Assembly: GCA_947465395.1 (NCBI GenBank)
Contig: CANIAL010000001.1
Coordinates: forward strand, 1-64,000
Length of the DNA stretch: 64,000 bases
Direction of reading: 5' to 3'
Origin: Alphaproteobacteria bacterium
Lineage (GTDB): Bacteria > Pseudomonadota > Alphaproteobacteria > Micropepsales > Micropepsaceae
Shown: in pieces, positions 44,657 to 54,169 of the stretch
Position numbering within the stretch: position 1 is the first letter of the stretch
Layout of the letters: each line of letters opens with the position of its first letter
Notes under the pieces: generated by a model
Told to the model about the DNA's origin: nothing
Seen by the model: the letters and a program-made list of their open reading frames with translations, nothing else
Databases searched by the model: none
Translations under genes and position numbers: made by a program

Positions 44657-46042
44657 CTAGTCGCGCAAATGCACCACGGCATTGGCGTCGCCATAGGCGC
44701 GGTGCCAGCCTGGCATCTTGTCCAATGCCGCCACGGTTGGCGAACCGTCGGGAAAAATTGTCCAGGCGATATTGTGCCGGGCCAGGGTCTGCGACAGGGC
44801 ATTGGTGTCACCCCCCGCCAGCGCGTCGTAATTTTTCAGATAGTCCGTGCCGTAAATATCGGTGCGCCCATCAATGAAGACGCGCACGCCTTCAAAAATC
44901 AGGTAACCGCCATAGTCATAGGCGTTCAAAACCGGCAGTGCGCGCATCTCCGGCGGCACATGCGCCAGCGCCGCTGCCGGTGTCACCCGGTCCTCGCCGC
45001 GCATGGTGGGCGATGCCAGCCGCGCCAGCAGCATGACGGCGAACAGGAAAGCGGCGGCGCGCGCGGGCCAGGGACTGGGGCGCAAAGGACGCGCAGGCCA
45101 GGTGGCACCCATGTATGGCGACAGCAGCAATGGCCCCGCCACGCCCAAGATCATCTGGTGGCGGGCATGGGCCAGCGCCAGATAGACGAGACCCAGGAAC
45201 AACAGCCCGCGAAACACCGGCACGCGCACCCGCACAAAGACATACAGGCTGGCGGCCAGCGCCAGCACCAGCGGGTTCAGATGCGTGACATTGCTGGGCT
45301 GCCATTCGCCGACTCCTGCGATGCCCGGCATGAAAAGAAGGCGGATGGGAAACAGAATGCCTTCCAGCATTTCCGGCGTCAGCAGGCAGGCTGCCAGCGA
45401 TGCTAGCGTGAAAAGAGCCCAGCGCGGCGTGGCGGGGCGCGAAGCCGGTGAAAGCGCGGCTTCGATGGTCAGCGCGCCCGCCAGCGCCGGTCCGAACAGG
45501 AAACTGCCATGCAGGTTTGCCCACAGCGGCATCACCAGGACCAGCCACCAATTGGGCGCGGTGTTCTTCGTTCGCGCCCGCACCAGCATCGCCGTCCACA
45601 GCGCCAGCAGCGGCAGCGCCAGCATGTGCGGCCGCGCCAGCAAGCTGCCTGTGACCAGTCCCAGCCCGATTATCAATGTCAGCAGCGCGGGCACCGCTTC
45701 CATCAGCCGCCGCAGCGCAAAGCCCAGAATGGCTGCTGTCGTACCCATCGCCAGCCCGAACAGAAGATGCAGCCCCGTCCAGCCCGCGGCGCGATAACTG
45801 ATGGCCATGACGATTTCGGCCAGCCATTCCTGCGCCTGCCAGCGCCCGCCGCCCATGCTGAATGGATCGCTGTGCGGCACGCCATGGGCCAGCATCCATT
45901 GCCCCGCCGCCAAATGCCACCAGCTGTCGCCGTCGCGGAAAATCTGCGGCGCATAGGCGGCCAGCGCAAAACCCGCCAGCCCGGCAAAGGCGGCGAATCC
46001 CGCAGCCGGTGACGACAGATATTGGTGAAGCCGCTCGCGCAT
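44657..46042 (-). CDS. Polytopic membrane protein, GT-C glycosyltransferase-like
   Basis: The 461-residue protein has about ten hydrophobic spans between residues 15 and 345 and a soluble C-terminal domain of about 115 residues. The first loop after helix 1 reads FRDGDSWWHLAAGQWMLAHG, an acidic/aromatic loop of the kind found in GT-C enzymes that use polyprenyl-phosphate sugars. The C-terminal part has NAYDYGGYLIFEGVRVFIDG and RTDIYG. These features recur in bacterial membrane proteins annotated only as hypothetical. No nearby gene indicates a substrate. It lies between guaB and rsmB on the opposite strand. Confidence 0.6.
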   Translation of the reverse strand: MRERLHQYLSSPAAGFAAFAGLAGFALAAYAPQIFRDGDSWWHLAAGQWMLAHGVPHSDPFSMGGGRWQAQEWLAEIVMAISYRAAGWTGLHLLFGLAMGTTAAILGFALRRLMEAVPALLTLIIGLGLVTGSLLARPHMLALPLLALWTAMLVRARTKNTAPNWWLVLVMPLWANLHGSFLFGPALAGALTIEAALSPASRPATPRWALFTLASLAACLLTPEMLEGILFPIRLLFMPGIAGVGEWQPSNVTHLNPLVLALAASLYVFVRVRVPVFRGLLFLGLVYLALAHARHQMILGVAGPLLLSPYMGATWPARPLRPSPWPARAAAFLFAVMLLARLASPTMRGEDRVTPAAALAHVPPEMRALPVLNAYDYGGYLIFEGVRVFIDGRTDIYGTDYLKNYDALAGGDTNALSQTLARHNIAWTIFPDGSPTVAALDKMPGWHRAYGDANAVVHLRD

Positions 46043-46109
46043 GGGTCCCGCATTCTGCTACAGGGATTGCATAACCGGCTTGGCCAATAGTGGCAACGCG
46101 AAGGACACA

Positions 46110-47324
46110 ATGACGCCCGCCGCCCGGCTCCAGGCCGCCATAGACATACTCGGCATCGCCTCTGACCAGCCGCTGGAACGCCTGGCCAAGGCCTTCTGGC
46201 GCGAGCGGCGCTATGCCGGTGGCGGCGACCGCCGCGCGGTGGGTGAGATGCTGTTCACCATCGCCCGAAACCGCGCCCATTTCGCGCATCGCATGGGCGG
46301 CGATGCGCCGCGCGCGCTGGTGATCGCGGCGCTGCTGGCGGAAGGGCGCGATCCGCAATCGCTTTTCACCGGCGGCTATGGTCCTGAACCATTGAGTGAT
46401 GCGGAATGCGCCGCCATTGCTGCTGCGCCTGCGCCCGCGCCCATTTGGGTGGAGGGCGAGTTTCCAGAATTCCTGCAAGCCGAATTGCAGCGCGCATTTG
46501 GCGATGCGTTGCTGGACGAAATGGCGGCGCTGTCCACGCGCGCACCGGTAGATCTGCGCGTCAACCGCCTGAAAACCGAGAGGGCTACCGTGCTGGCGGC
46601 CTTGAAAGACAGCGGCGTGGATTGCGCGCCCATGGCCTATGCAGCGGACGGCATACGCTGCGGCACCGACACACGCGGGCTGGACAAGCATGAACTGTTC
46701 CTGTCAGGCGCGTTCGAGATCCAGGATCAGGCCTCGCAGATCGCGGTGCGGTTGTGCGGCATTGGTACCAATGTTCTTGATCTGGCGGCAGGCGCAGGCG
46801 GCAAGTCGCTGGCACTGGCCGCGGCGATGCAGAACCGGGGCATGATCACTGCCTGCGACATCCGGGGTGCGGCGCTGGCCGAACTGGAAAAGCGCGCGGC
46901 GCGGGCAGGGGCCACCAATATCAAGACGCATATCGGCGCCGCACCGCCCGGTTCTTACGATGTGGTGCTGGTGGATGCACCCTGCAGCGGCAGCGGCACC
47001 TGGCGCCGCCAGCCCGACAACAAGTGGCGGCTGACCCCGCAAAAGCTGGCGGCCCTGATGGCAGTTCAGGATGAATTGCTGGACCAGGCCGCGTCGCGCG
47101 TCGCCCCTGGTGGGCGGCTTGTCTATGCCACCTGTTCGGTCCTGCCTTGCGAGAATGACGACCGGCTGGCGACATTTGCCGAACGCCATCCGGGCTTCAC
47201 CGTCTTGGACGCATCCGCTGCCTGGGATGGGCCGCCCGTGCCCGGGCTTGGCCAACAGTTCCGCGCCAGCCCAGCCAAAACCGGCACGGACGGCTTTTTC
47301 TGCGCGATTCTGTCCCGCATTTGA
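46110..47324 (+). CDS. rsmB: RsmB/NOP-family RNA (cytosine-5) methyltransferase
   Basis: This SAM-dependent m5C methyltransferase of 404 residues is probably specific for 16S rRNA. The N-terminal helical part (residues 1-130) stands where RsmB has a NusB-like domain. The catalytic domain has the SAM motif VLDLAAGAGGKSLALAAAMQ near residues 224-243, motif IV VDAPCSGSGTWRRQPD near 290, and motif VI YATCSVLPCEND near 343 with the nucleophilic Cys. The ATG at 46110 follows GAAGGACACA. The next gene starts 41 bases later. The guaB-rsmB-guaA neighbourhood is common in the class. Confidence 0.88.
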   Translation: MTPAARLQAAIDILGIASDQPLERLAKAFWRERRYAGGGDRRAVGEMLFTIARNRAHFAHRMGGDAPRALVIAALLAEGRDPQSLFTGGYGPEPLSDAECAAIAAAPAPAPIWVEGEFPEFLQAELQRAFGDALLDEMAALSTRAPVDLRVNRLKTERATVLAALKDSGVDCAPMAYAADGIRCGTDTRGLDKHELFLSGAFEIQDQASQIAVRLCGIGTNVLDLAAGAGGKSLALAAAMQNRGMITACDIRGAALAELEKRAARAGATNIKTHIGAAPPGSYDVVLVDAPCSGSGTWRRQPDNKWRLTPQKLAALMAVQDELLDQAASRVAPGGRLVYATCSVLPCENDDRLATFAERHPGFTVLDASAAWDGPPVPGLGQQFRASPAKTGTDGFFCAILSRI

Positions 47325-47365
47325 CGCACTGGTTGGGGACGCGGAAATGTCTAAACTGCCCGCCC

Positions 47366-47803
47366 ATGACCCATCCCGATTCCCGGTTCCTGTTGGCGGC
47401 GGCGCTGATTTTGGCCGTTTCGCCCGCTTTTGCGGCGACGCCGAAAAAGGCTGCAAAGCCTGCGGCCAGGGTGGCCAAGGCCGCCAAGGTGGAAGACGCC
47501 CCCGCCGATCCGGCCGGTGCCCTGATCGCCCAATCCCGCGCCGCCATGCAGATGGGCGACAAGGATCTGGCCGTGCGCATGGCCCAATCGGCCATCGTGG
47601 CGGCGCCCGCCCGCACCGATACCTATGTCGCGCTGGGTGATGTCTATGCCGCGTCTGGCGAGGCGGAGTATGCGCGCGAATATTACGACCAGGCGCTGAA
47701 CATCGATCCCATGGATGCGGGCGCGCTGAAGGCAGTGGCAAGCCTGGACCATGCGCCGCAACAGCGAACGGCAACGCGCAACGGAAATCCCGGCACCCCA
47801 TGA
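47366..47803 (+). CDS. Small exported TPR protein
   Basis: The 145-residue protein has a signal peptide ([20 protein letters not shown], cleavage after AFA near residue 24), a Lys/Ala-rich linker ([20 protein letters not shown]) and about one and a half TPR units ([40 protein letters not shown]). The linker could span or bind peptidoglycan, but no motif proves it. The stop overlaps the guaA start by four bases (ATGA), so they are translationally coupled. The function is unknown. Confidence 0.72.
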   Translation: MTHPDSRFLLAAALILAVSPAFAATPKKAAKPAARVAKAAKVEDAPADPAGALIAQSRAAMQMGDKDLAVRMAQSAIVAAPARTDTYVALGDVYAASGEAEYAREYYDQALNIDPMDAGALKAVASLDHAPQQRTATRNGNPGTP

Positions 47804-49335
47804 GCGTGCTGGTCATTGATTTCGGAAGTCAGGTCACACAGCTGATCGCCCGCCGCGTGCGCGAAGCGGGCGTCTATTGCGAGATCGTGCCTTACAACAA
47901 GGCGGAAGCGGCGCTGGCGAAAAAGCCTGAGGCCATCATCCTGTCCGGCGGCCCGGCCAGCGTCACCGAAAGCGACACGCCGCGCGCGCCCCAGGCGGTG
48001 TTCGAGTTGGGCGTGCCGGTGCTGGGCATTTGCTATGGCGAAATGACCATGTGCGCCCAGTTGGGCGGCAAGGTGGAAGCCGGTCACGCCCGCGAATTCG
48101 GCCGCGCCGATATTCATGTAACAGGCCCGACGCCGCTCCTGGAAGGCCTGGCCGAGACAGGCAGCGAGCCGGTCTGGATGAGCCATGGCGACAAGATCAC
48201 CGCCATCCCCAAGGGGTTCGCGGTTGTGGCGACATCGGAATCGTCACCCTTCGCCGTCATCGCGGACGAGGCACGGCGCTTTTACGGCGTGCAGTTCCAC
48301 CCGGAGGTGGCGCATACGCCGCGCGGTGCCACCCTGCTGCACAATTTCGTGCGCGGCATCGCCGGCATCCAGCCGTCCTGGAACATGCATGCCTTCCGCG
48401 CCGCGGCGGTGGAAAAAATCCGCGCCCAGGTGGGCAAGAGCAAGGTTATCTGCGGGCTGTCGGGCGGGGTGGATTCGTCCGTCGCCGCCGTGCTGATACA
48501 TGAAGCCATTGGTGACCAGCTCACCTGCATTTTCGTGGACACCGGCCTGATGCGGTCGGGGGAGAGCGACGAGGTCGTGTCGCTGTTCCGCAACCATTAC
48601 AACATTCCCTTGATCCATGCCGAAGCATCGGAGCTTTTCCTGGGCAACCTCAAGGGCGTCAGCGACCCGGAGCAGAAGCGCAAGATCATCGGTTCGGCCT
48701 TCATTGATGTCTTTGACAAGGAAAGCCAGAAAGTGGGCGGGGCAGAGTTTCTGGCTCAAGGCACGCTCTATCCCGACGTGATTGAAAGCATCTCGGCCAC
48801 CGGCGGGCCAAGTGTCACCATCAAGAGCCATCACAATGTCGGCGGGCTTCCCGCCTACATGAAGATGAAGCTGGTCGAACCCTTGCGCGAACTTTTCAAG
48901 GATGAAGTGCGCGCGTTGGGCCGGGAGCTGGGCCTGCCGCCGGCTTTCGTGGGCCGCCATCCATTTCCCGGGCCGGGCCTGGCCATCCGCATTCCGGGCG
49001 AAATCACGCCGGAAAAGCTTGAGATATTGCGCAAAGCCGACACCATCTACCTGGACGAAATTCGCAAGGCGGGGCTTTACGACCAGATCTGGCAGGCCTT
49101 TGCCGTTCTGCTGCCGGTGAAAACCGTGGGCGTGATGGGCGATGGGCGCACATACGATCATGTCTGCGCCTTGCGCGCCGTGACCTCGTCCGACGGCATG
49201 ACGGCGGACTCTTACGCCTTCTCGCACGCATTTCTTTCGCGCTGCGCCACCCGCCTCGTCAACGAAGTGCGCGGCATCAACCGCGTGGTCTATGACGTGA
49301 CCAGCAAGCCCCCCGGCACCATCGAGTGGGAATAG
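47800..49335 (+). CDS. guaA: GMP synthase (glutamine-hydrolysing)
   Basis: It amidates XMP to GMP with glutamine and ATP. The class I glutaminase domain has the nucleophile in [15 protein letters not shown] near residue 75 and the His-Glu pair in FHPEVAHT near 167. The ATP pyrophosphatase domain has [20 protein letters not shown] near 222-241, and the C-terminal dimerisation domain includes [17 protein letters not shown] near 387. The 511-residue length is normal. The usual GICYGMQ is GICYGEM here, a substitution beside the catalytic Cys that is worth noting. It is coupled to the preceding TPR gene. Confidence 0.96.
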   Translation: MSVLVIDFGSQVTQLIARRVREAGVYCEIVPYNKAEAALAKKPEAIILSGGPASVTESDTPRAPQAVFELGVPVLGICYGEMTMCAQLGGKVEAGHAREFGRADIHVTGPTPLLEGLAETGSEPVWMSHGDKITAIPKGFAVVATSESSPFAVIADEARRFYGVQFHPEVAHTPRGATLLHNFVRGIAGIQPSWNMHAFRAAAVEKIRAQVGKSKVICGLSGGVDSSVAAVLIHEAIGDQLTCIFVDTGLMRSGESDEVVSLFRNHYNIPLIHAEASELFLGNLKGVSDPEQKRKIIGSAFIDVFDKESQKVGGAEFLAQGTLYPDVIESISATGGPSVTIKSHHNVGGLPAYMKMKLVEPLRELFKDEVRALGRELGLPPAFVGRHPFPGPGLAIRIPGEITPEKLEILRKADTIYLDEIRKAGLYDQIWQAFAVLLPVKTVGVMGDGRTYDHVCALRAVTSSDGMTADSYAFSHAFLSRCATRLVNEVRGINRVVYDVTSKPPGTIEWE

Positions 49336-49339
49336 CGCC

Positions 49340-49981
49340 GTGACGAAAGTACGGGTCGCCGGATTTTCGATCTCGCTGGACGGCTTTGGCGCCGGTCCGG
49401 AGCAAAGCCTGGATAATCCGCTGGGCAAGGGTGGGCGAGATTTGCACCAATGGATGTTCGGAACGCGCATGTTCCGGGCCATGATCGGCAAGGATGGTGG
49501 CTCGGACGGTATTGATGATGCCTATGCGCAGCGTTCCATGGACGGCTTCGGCGCCTTCATCCTGGGTCGCAACATGTTTGGTCCGATCCGCGGCCATTGG
49601 CCAATTGAAAGCTGGAAGGGCTGGTGGGGCGACAATCCGCCTTACCATGCGCCCACCTTCGTGCTGACGCATCACCCGCGCGCACCCATCGAGATGGAAG
49701 GCGGCACCCGTTTCATCTTCGTGACGGAGGGAATCGAGGCGGCACTGATACAGGCAATAGCTGCTGCCGGAAGTCGTGATGTGAAGATCGGCGGCGGCGT
49801 CGAGACGGTGCGCCAGTATCTTCGCGCAGGCGCAATCGATGAATTGCATTTCGCCGTGTCCCCGGTCGTGCTGGGGCAAGGCGAGGCGATGTTCACGGGG
49901 ATCGACCTGCCGGTATTGGGCTACCGTGTCACCGAGCATCAGGCGACAGAGCTGGCCACCCATTATGTCCTCAGCCGCTGA
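49340..49981 (+). CDS. RibD C-terminal / dihydrofolate-reductase-like protein
   Basis: The 213-residue protein belongs to the RibD_C (PF01872) reductase-like superfamily. It starts VRVAGFSISLDGFGAGPEQS and has GAFILGRNMFGPIRG near residue 72, the nucleotide-binding GSRDVKIGGGVETVRQYLRA near 143, and DELHFAVSPVVLGQGEAMF near 166. Such proteins are NADPH-dependent reductases of undefined substrate; no riboflavin or folate genes are near. The start is GTG at 49340, four bases after the guaA stop, so expression may depend on guaA. Confidence 0.82.
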   Translation: MTKVRVAGFSISLDGFGAGPEQSLDNPLGKGGRDLHQWMFGTRMFRAMIGKDGGSDGIDDAYAQRSMDGFGAFILGRNMFGPIRGHWPIESWKGWWGDNPPYHAPTFVLTHHPRAPIEMEGGTRFIFVTEGIEAALIQAIAAAGSRDVKIGGGVETVRQYLRAGAIDELHFAVSPVVLGQGEAMFTGIDLPVLGYRVTEHQATELATHYVLSR

Positions 49982-49993
49982 AGGTTTGCCGCA

Positions 49994-50350
49994 GTGAAAT
50001 GGCCGGAAGAATATTGGAAGCATGCGGCGCTCAATTTTGGCCAAGTGCTGCACGGGTTGCGCCATTTTTTCTCCCATCCCGACATGGATGCCATGGCGCA
50101 GCGGGGTTCACTCCGCCATCATGCGCTGTCGGCGGGCTTGCGCGGCAAACGCCTTGCCAATGATCTGTTCTTTACAGTGGCGCCACCACACTGGCATCAC
50201 AGCCGCGAGGAATTGGACTTCATGACGCGATTTTCCACCGCGCACTGGTTCGCCGCCGGTTACGCCGCCTGGAGCTTCACGGAAGACGGCGGGCGCGAGA
50301 CAGATTTCACCGGCCTGGACCGCCGCTGGGACCCGCGCTGCAAGGAATGA
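49994..50350 (+). CDS. Hypothetical protein, His/Trp-rich
   Basis: I do not recognise this 118-residue protein. It starts with GTG at 49994 (MKWPEEYWKHAALNFGQVLH) and contains many aromatic and His residues (LFFTVAPPHWHHSREELDFM, FSTAHWFAAGYAAWSFTEDG). There is no signal peptide; a short hydrophobic patch at about 84-96 is too brief for a confident membrane span. It sits 12 bases after the reductase-like gene and 12 bases before the DUF72 gene in the same direction, so it is probably a real member of that run. Confidence 0.55.
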   Translation: MKWPEEYWKHAALNFGQVLHGLRHFFSHPDMDAMAQRGSLRHHALSAGLRGKRLANDLFFTVAPPHWHHSREELDFMTRFSTAHWFAAGYAAWSFTEDGGRETDFTGLDRRWDPRCKE

Positions 50351-50362
50351 TACGGAGACGAT

Positions 50363-51145
50363 ATGGGCATTTACATCGGCGTGGGCGGCTGGGTTTTCGA
50401 GGAATGGCGGGACAATTTCTATCCCAAGGGCCTGCCCCAGAAAAAAGAGCTGGAATATGCGTCCCAAAATCTCACCGCCATTGAAGTCAACGGCACCTAT
50501 TATGGCTCGCAAAAGCCGGAAAGCTTCCGCCGCTGGCATGACGAAACACCAAAGGGGTTCAAATTCACCCTGAAAGGTCCGCGCTTCACCACCAACCGGC
50601 GTGTGCTGGCCGAGGCCGGCCCGTCCATCCAGAAATTCCTGGACAGCGGCATCACCGAATTGAAGGACAAGCTGGGTCCCCTCAACTGGCAATTCATGGC
50701 CACCAAGAGGTTCGACCCGGCGGATTTCGAAGCTTTCCTGAAATTGCTGCCAAAAAAACACGGTGGCATGGCGCTGCGCCATGCTGTGGAAGTGCGGCAT
50801 GACAGTTTTGCCGTGCCGGAATTCGTGGCGCTGGCCCGCAAATACAATGTGGCGATCATCTTCGCAGCTGACAGCGAATTTCCCACCATTCCCGATGTCA
50901 CGGCTGATTTCGTCTATGCCCGTATTATGGGCACGGCGGAAAAGGAAAAGCTGGGTTATCCCAAATCAGCTCTGGCGACATGGGCGGGACGAGCCAAGGA
51001 CTGGGCGGCGGGCGCCAGCCCCAAGAAACTGAAACTGCTGACCAAAACCGCGCCCGCCAAGTCGCGCGATGTCTTCCTGTTTGTGATTTCCGGTGCCAAG
51101 GCGCGCAATCCTGCCGCAGCGCAGGGAATCATTGCTGCGCTCTAG
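50363..51145 (+). CDS. DUF72 family protein
   Basis: The 260-residue TIM-barrel protein of the DUF72 (YecE-like) family has GVGGWVFEEWRDNFYPKGLP near residues 6-25, the EVNGTYYG strand near 41, FKFTLKGPRFTTNRR near 65, and the conserved HAVEVRHDSFA near 140. The aromatic-acidic pocket resembles that of sugar-phosphate or nucleic-acid isomerases, but no activity is established for the family. The ATG at 50363 follows GATACGGAGACGAT, a good ribosome binding site. Confidence 0.88.
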   Translation: MGIYIGVGGWVFEEWRDNFYPKGLPQKKELEYASQNLTAIEVNGTYYGSQKPESFRRWHDETPKGFKFTLKGPRFTTNRRVLAEAGPSIQKFLDSGITELKDKLGPLNWQFMATKRFDPADFEAFLKLLPKKHGGMALRHAVEVRHDSFAVPEFVALARKYNVAIIFAADSEFPTIPDVTADFVYARIMGTAEKEKLGYPKSALATWAGRAKDWAAGASPKKLKLLTKTAPAKSRDVFLFVISGAKARNPAAAQGIIAAL

Positions 51146-51148
51146 ACG

Positions 51149-51183
51149 CACGGGCGCTTTGCGCGGCCCGCGCTTGTCCCGTG
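51149..51183 (+). terminator. Hairpin after DUF72 gene (CACGGG...CCCGTG)
   Basis: CACGGG (51149-51154) pairs with CCCGTG (51178-51183), with GCGC/GCGC pairing inside. Flanks and inner bases (GACGCACGGGC, GCGCTTG, CCCGTG) match the hairpin after ggt, indicating a repeat family. There is no T-run, so terminator function is uncertain. Confidence 0.4.
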
Positions 51184-51223
51184 TTAGGCCTCTGTCAGGA
51201 TCGTCACAAACGGGGAGGTTGCG

Positions 51224-51823
51224 ATGCGCCTGATCGGCATGCTGGATTCGCCCTATGTACGGCGGGTGGCGATTTCTCTGAAACTGCTGGACCTGCCTTT
51301 CGAGCTTTCCCAGGTTTCGGTGCTGCGCCAGTTCGATGACTTTGCCATCATCAACCCGGTGGTGAAGGCGCCCACCTTGGTCACAGATGATGGGATCACC
51401 CTGATGGATTCCGGGCTGATCCTGGACCATGCCGAACGCGTGGCGGGGCGCAGCCTGATGCCCGCCGCCGGTCATGCCCGCGCATTGCGGCTGGTGGGGC
51501 TGGCCATGGCGGCTTGCGAGAAATCGGTGCAGATCATTTACGAGCGCAATTTGCGCCCCGCTGAAAAACAGCACCAGCCATGGCTGGACCGGGTGGGCGG
51601 CCAGATGCGCGCCGCCTATGGCATGCTGGATGCTGAAATCGGTGGTGATGCGTTGCTGCAGCCCCAGATCACGGCCGCCGTGGCCTGGCGCTTTACGCAA
51701 AGCGTGATCCCGGAACTGGCGCTGGCGGCGGATTATCCCGCGCTGGTGGTGCTGTCGAAGCGCGCCGAGCAAACCCAAGCCTTCCGCGAAACGGATTTCG
51801 CCGAAGTCCGCCTGGCGAAATAA
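51224..51823 (+). CDS. Glutathione S-transferase family protein
   Basis: The 199-residue protein has an N-terminal thioredoxin-like domain (MRLIGMLDSPYVRRVAISLK at residues 1-20, cis-Pro region NPVVKAPTLVTDDG near 45-58, then ESGLIL-type MDSGLILDHAE near 61-71 for glutathione contact). An all-helical C-terminal domain follows. Ser9 or Tyr11 is the likely thiolate stabiliser. The substrate is unknown. The ATG at 51224 follows CGGGGAGGTTGCG, a strong ribosome binding site. Confidence 0.88.
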   Translation: MRLIGMLDSPYVRRVAISLKLLDLPFELSQVSVLRQFDDFAIINPVVKAPTLVTDDGITLMDSGLILDHAERVAGRSLMPAAGHARALRLVGLAMAACEKSVQIIYERNLRPAEKQHQPWLDRVGGQMRAAYGMLDAEIGGDALLQPQITAAVAWRFTQSVIPELALAADYPALVVLSKRAEQTQAFRETDFAEVRLAK

Positions 51824-51824
51824 A

Positions 51825-52517
51825 TTATTCGCGCCGGATCATGTGAAACAGCATTTCCGCGCGGGTGACAAAGCCCAGTTTTTCGTAAAGTGCGATGGCA
51901 TTGGTGTTGGTGACGCGGGCATGCAGGAACAGCGCATCGCCGCGGCCTGCGATAATGGCTCCCACCATACGCATCAAGGCCGCCGCCAACCCGCGCCCGC
52001 GATGATCGGGGTGGGTGCATACCGCGCTCAGCTCGGTAAATCCGGGTAGGGTGAGGCGCTCCCCCGCCATGGCGATCAGCTTTCCGCTTTCCCGGATGCC
52101 GACAAAGCCGCCCAGCTCATGCGTGCGGCTGAAAAAGGGTCCCGGTTGGGTCAGCCCCGCCAATTCGCGCATTTGGGGCGCATCGTCTTCGCCCAATTCG
52201 ACGATCCCGGGCAATTCCGGTCCCGGATTGATGCGGTCCGTCACCATCTGGAACAGGGGGATCTCGGCCATGGTGACAAAACCCGGCGGCGCATCCACAT
52301 GATCCTTCTCGAACACGGCCAGGAAGCCGCCGGGCGCGACCAACTCGCCCAAGGCGCCGAGATTTTCCGGTGTATTTTCTGCGGCCACGGCAAAGGGGCC
52401 AATCTCGGGATCAAAACGCAGCGCCTGCGACACATCTCCGCGTGCATGGTGCGCCTGGCGCGTGGTCAGCGCGCTCCAGACGGGGCGATCCAGCGGATGG
52501 AACGGGGAATCGGGCAT
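51825..52517 (-). CDS. GNAT-family acetyltransferase (FR47-like)
   Basis: The 230-residue protein has its GNAT fold at the C-terminus. The acetyl-CoA loop region TELSAVCTHPDHRGRGLAAA lies near residues 160-179 (R/Q-x-x-G-x-G/A form) and ARVTNTNAIALYEKLGFVTR near 203-222. The N-terminal 100 residues form a substrate-side domain seen in FR47-like members. I chose the ATG at 52517 (MPDSPFHPLDRPVW); upstream starts at 52568 and 52619 are possible, and none has a strong ribosome binding site. The substrate is unknown. It is convergent with the GST gene, one base apart. Confidence 0.82.
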   Translation of the reverse strand: MPDSPFHPLDRPVWSALTTRQAHHARGDVSQALRFDPEIGPFAVAAENTPENLGALGELVAPGGFLAVFEKDHVDAPPGFVTMAEIPLFQMVTDRINPGPELPGIVELGEDDAPQMRELAGLTQPGPFFSRTHELGGFVGIRESGKLIAMAGERLTLPGFTELSAVCTHPDHRGRGLAAALMRMVGAIIAGRGDALFLHARVTNTNAIALYEKLGFVTRAEMLFHMIRRE

Positions 52518-52738
52518 CGCGTGCAATCTGGGATGCGTATTCCGCGGCTGCAACCCGATCCCTGTCATGCAATCCAGGCAAGGCTCGTCGCAATTAGTGA
52601 TGTCGGTTGGCTCGACCACAAGGGATAGAGTGGCGTCACTTCTTCTTTATGGAAGTTGTTGAACGATTGGCAATGGCCTTGCCCCGGCCCGGCGCGGCGG
52701 CTTGATTGGCCGCCCTCTTATTCAAAGACTCGATCCCG

Positions 52739-54169
52739 ATGGAACAGGAAGCCTACCGTCATATTCCCTATGACATCGAAATCGAACAGGCCCTGCTGGG
52801 CGCGATCCTGGTGGACAACCAGGCGCTTGAGCGGGTTGGCGCGCTGATCAAGCCGGACCATTTCTACGATCCGCTGCATGCCCGCATCTTCGAGACCATG
52901 AGCCAGGCCGTGGAGCGCGGCTCCTTCATCCTGACGCCGCTGACGCTTCATGCCGCCATGAAGGCCGATCCCGGCCTGATCGAAGTGGGCGGCACCGCCT
53001 ATCTGGCGGGGTTGGTGCAGGCCGCGCCAGCCATGCCCAATGTGCGCGATTATGCCCGTATTTTGCATGATTTGGCGGTGCGGCGCAGCCTGATCCGCAT
53101 CGGCGAGGATATCGTCAACACGGCTTTCGAGGCGCCCACCGAATCCGGCCCCCAGGCCCAGATCGAGATGGCGGAAAAGGCGCTCTATGCCGTCAGCGAG
53201 ACCAGCAAATATGGCGAAGGTCCGCTGGAATTCCACGAGGCGCTGCGCCGGGCCGTGGAAAGCGCAGAGAAAGCCCAAGCGCGCGGCGGGCGCATATCGG
53301 GCGTTACCTCCGGCTTCACCGACATAGACAATCTTCTGGGCGGCTTGCAGCCATCTGATCTGCTAATTCTCGCCGGTCGTCCCGGCATGGGCAAGACGGC
53401 GCTGGGCACCAACATGGCCTTCCACGCCGCCCGTACCTATGTCCAGGATATCGAGGCAGGTGCCGAAGTGCCGCGAGGCGCGCCGGTGCTGTTCTTCAGC
53501 CTGGAAATGGCGGCGCAGCAACTCTCGGCTCGTATCCTGGCCGAGCAGACCGAAATCGAAATGTGGAAGATCCGAAACGGCCGTTTTGCGGAAAGCGAAT
53601 GGGAAAAATTCGTTCTTTCCATGCAGGACCTTTCCAACCTGCCGCTTTACATTGACGACACCGGCGGCATTTCCATCGCCCAGATTGCCGCCCGCGCACG
53701 CCGCCTGAAGCGCGAGAAGAAGATCGGCCTGATCATCATTGACTATCTGCAACTGGTGGAGCCGTCGCGCCGGGCCGAGAACCGGGTGCAGGAAATAACG
53801 GAAGTCACCAAGGGCCTGAAGAACCTGGCCAAGGAACTGAATGTGCCGGTGCTGGCCTTGTCTCAGTTGTCGCGCGGCGTGGACAGCCGCGACGACAAGC
53901 GCCCCGTGCTGTCGGACTTGCGCGAATCTGGCTCCATCGAGCAGGACGCCGACGTGGTAATGTTCGTCTACCGCGAGGAATATTATCTGAAGTCGCGCGA
54001 ACCCGATCCCTCCACGCCCGAACACGCCAAATGGATGGAAAAGCTGGAACGGTCACATCGCCGCGCCGAATTGCTGGTGGAAAAGCACCGTCATGGCGCC
54101 ACCAACAAGATTGATCTGTTCTTCGACGACCGCTTCACCCGCTTCAGCAATCTGGTGGTCGAGAGTTAG
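52739..54169 (+). CDS. dnaB: Replicative DNA helicase
   Basis: This hexameric 5'-3' helicase acts at the replication fork. The 476-residue protein has an N-terminal domain from YDIEIEQALLGAILVDNQAL near residues 9-28, a linker, and a RecA-like C-terminal ATPase. The ATPase has Walker A AGRPGMGKTALGTNMA near 212-227, FFSLEMAAQQLSARIL near 255, Walker B LIIIDYLQLV near 330 and the DnaB motif LSQLSRGVDSRDDKRPVLSD near 378. It carries no intein. The ATG at 52739 is preferred over an upstream TTG at 52706. Its end overlaps the convergent DUF1801 gene by four bases. Confidence 0.95.
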   Translation: MEQEAYRHIPYDIEIEQALLGAILVDNQALERVGALIKPDHFYDPLHARIFETMSQAVERGSFILTPLTLHAAMKADPGLIEVGGTAYLAGLVQAAPAMPNVRDYARILHDLAVRRSLIRIGEDIVNTAFEAPTESGPQAQIEMAEKALYAVSETSKYGEGPLEFHEALRRAVESAEKAQARGGRISGVTSGFTDIDNLLGGLQPSDLLILAGRPGMGKTALGTNMAFHAARTYVQDIEAGAEVPRGAPVLFFSLEMAAQQLSARILAEQTEIEMWKIRNGRFAESEWEKFVLSMQDLSNLPLYIDDTGGISIAQIAARARRLKREKKIGLIIIDYLQLVEPSRRAENRVQEITEVTKGLKNLAKELNVPVLALSQLSRGVDSRDDKRPVLSDLRESGSIEQDADVVMFVYREEYYLKSREPDPSTPEHAKWMEKLERSHRRAELLVEKHRHGATNKIDLFFDDRFTRFSNLVVES

